This document shows positions 6,428 to 6,626 of a stretch of 6,626 bases of DNA, in pieces. The stretch covers positions 1-6,626 of the forward strand of contig CAQBGY010000182.1 in the NCBI GenBank assembly GCA_948759685.1, read 5' to 3'. The position numbers were made by a program, and so were the translations under genes. Source of the stretch: an uncultured Eubacterium sp. GTDB taxonomy: Bacteria > Bacillota_A > Clostridia > Lachnospirales > Lachnospiraceae. The notes under the pieces are model-generated. The model made no database searches. It had not been told where the DNA came from and worked only from the letters and a program-made list of their open reading frames with translations. The first letter of the stretch is position 1; each line of letters starts with the position of its first letter.

Positions 6428-6626
6428 CACACAAGACAGTACATAGTCGATACAGGGAAACGGCAACCGCCATGTAAGCATATTAACTCTGATTTCCCCG
6501 CTTTCCAACTTATTATTTTCTGAACCACTATAAAAATATCTGTGAATTGTGAAATATAAAGAAATGAATTGGTAAGCGTCAAATCGCTCGCCTTGGACAA
6601 TTAGCATTTTTGTGCGACACTCTAAA
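6428..6626. other. Stretch without a recognisable gene
   Basis: Only short ORFs are open here, the longest being 85 codons (6607-6350, minus) reaching into the inverted repeat. It has no ribosome binding site and no family resemblance I can name. The bases between the promoter and the repeat (6006-6187) are equally empty of genes. Confidence 0.5.

Overview
The window looks like chromosomal DNA from a low- to mid-GC Firmicute, most likely a Clostridia/Lachnospiraceae-type gut bacterium. The reasons are strong AGGAGG-type ribosome binding sites 8-9 bases before most starts, an Agr-like LytTR/GHKL two-component pair, and FlxA-like and DUF6033-like proteins. That assignment is inference. Every gene I can support lies on the minus strand, so transcription runs from high to low coordinates.

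Layout in transcription order. 6626-5910 holds no convincing gene but contains a long imperfect inverted repeat (about 6188-6427) and a reasonable promoter (5978-6005). 5909-5136 encodes a LytTR response regulator that overlaps by 4 bases the AgrC-like sensor kinase at 5139-3796. After a 136-base gap comes a tight pair: a FlxA-like coiled-coil protein (3659-2814) and, 14 bases on, a protein resembling the C-terminal part of the flagellar cap protein FliD (2799-1897). A 13-bp stem-loop closes that unit. 1896-1632 carries a 12-bp perfect palindrome and a doubtful 25-codon ORF, followed by a DUF6033-like protein (1631-798). A good promoter (690-717) then precedes a gene that appears broken by frameshifts (663-353). 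Last is a GC-rich small zinc-ribbon gene of the Com type (226-56).

How it may work together: the kinase and regulator form a peptide-quorum-type signalling pair, but no AgrB or AgrD gene is in the window. Their likely targets are the three flagellum-flavoured proteins next door, which have no flagellar structural genes around them here. The FlxA-like and DUF6033-like proteins are otherwise unrelated yet end in closely similar nine-residue tails (V-x-T-x-[LV]-D-[LV]-x-[LI] at the carboxyl terminus). This is the best hint in the window of an undescribed system: a signalling-controlled set of proteins sharing a C-terminal tag, possibly for export, assembly or proteolysis. The link is inferred from position and tail similarity only.
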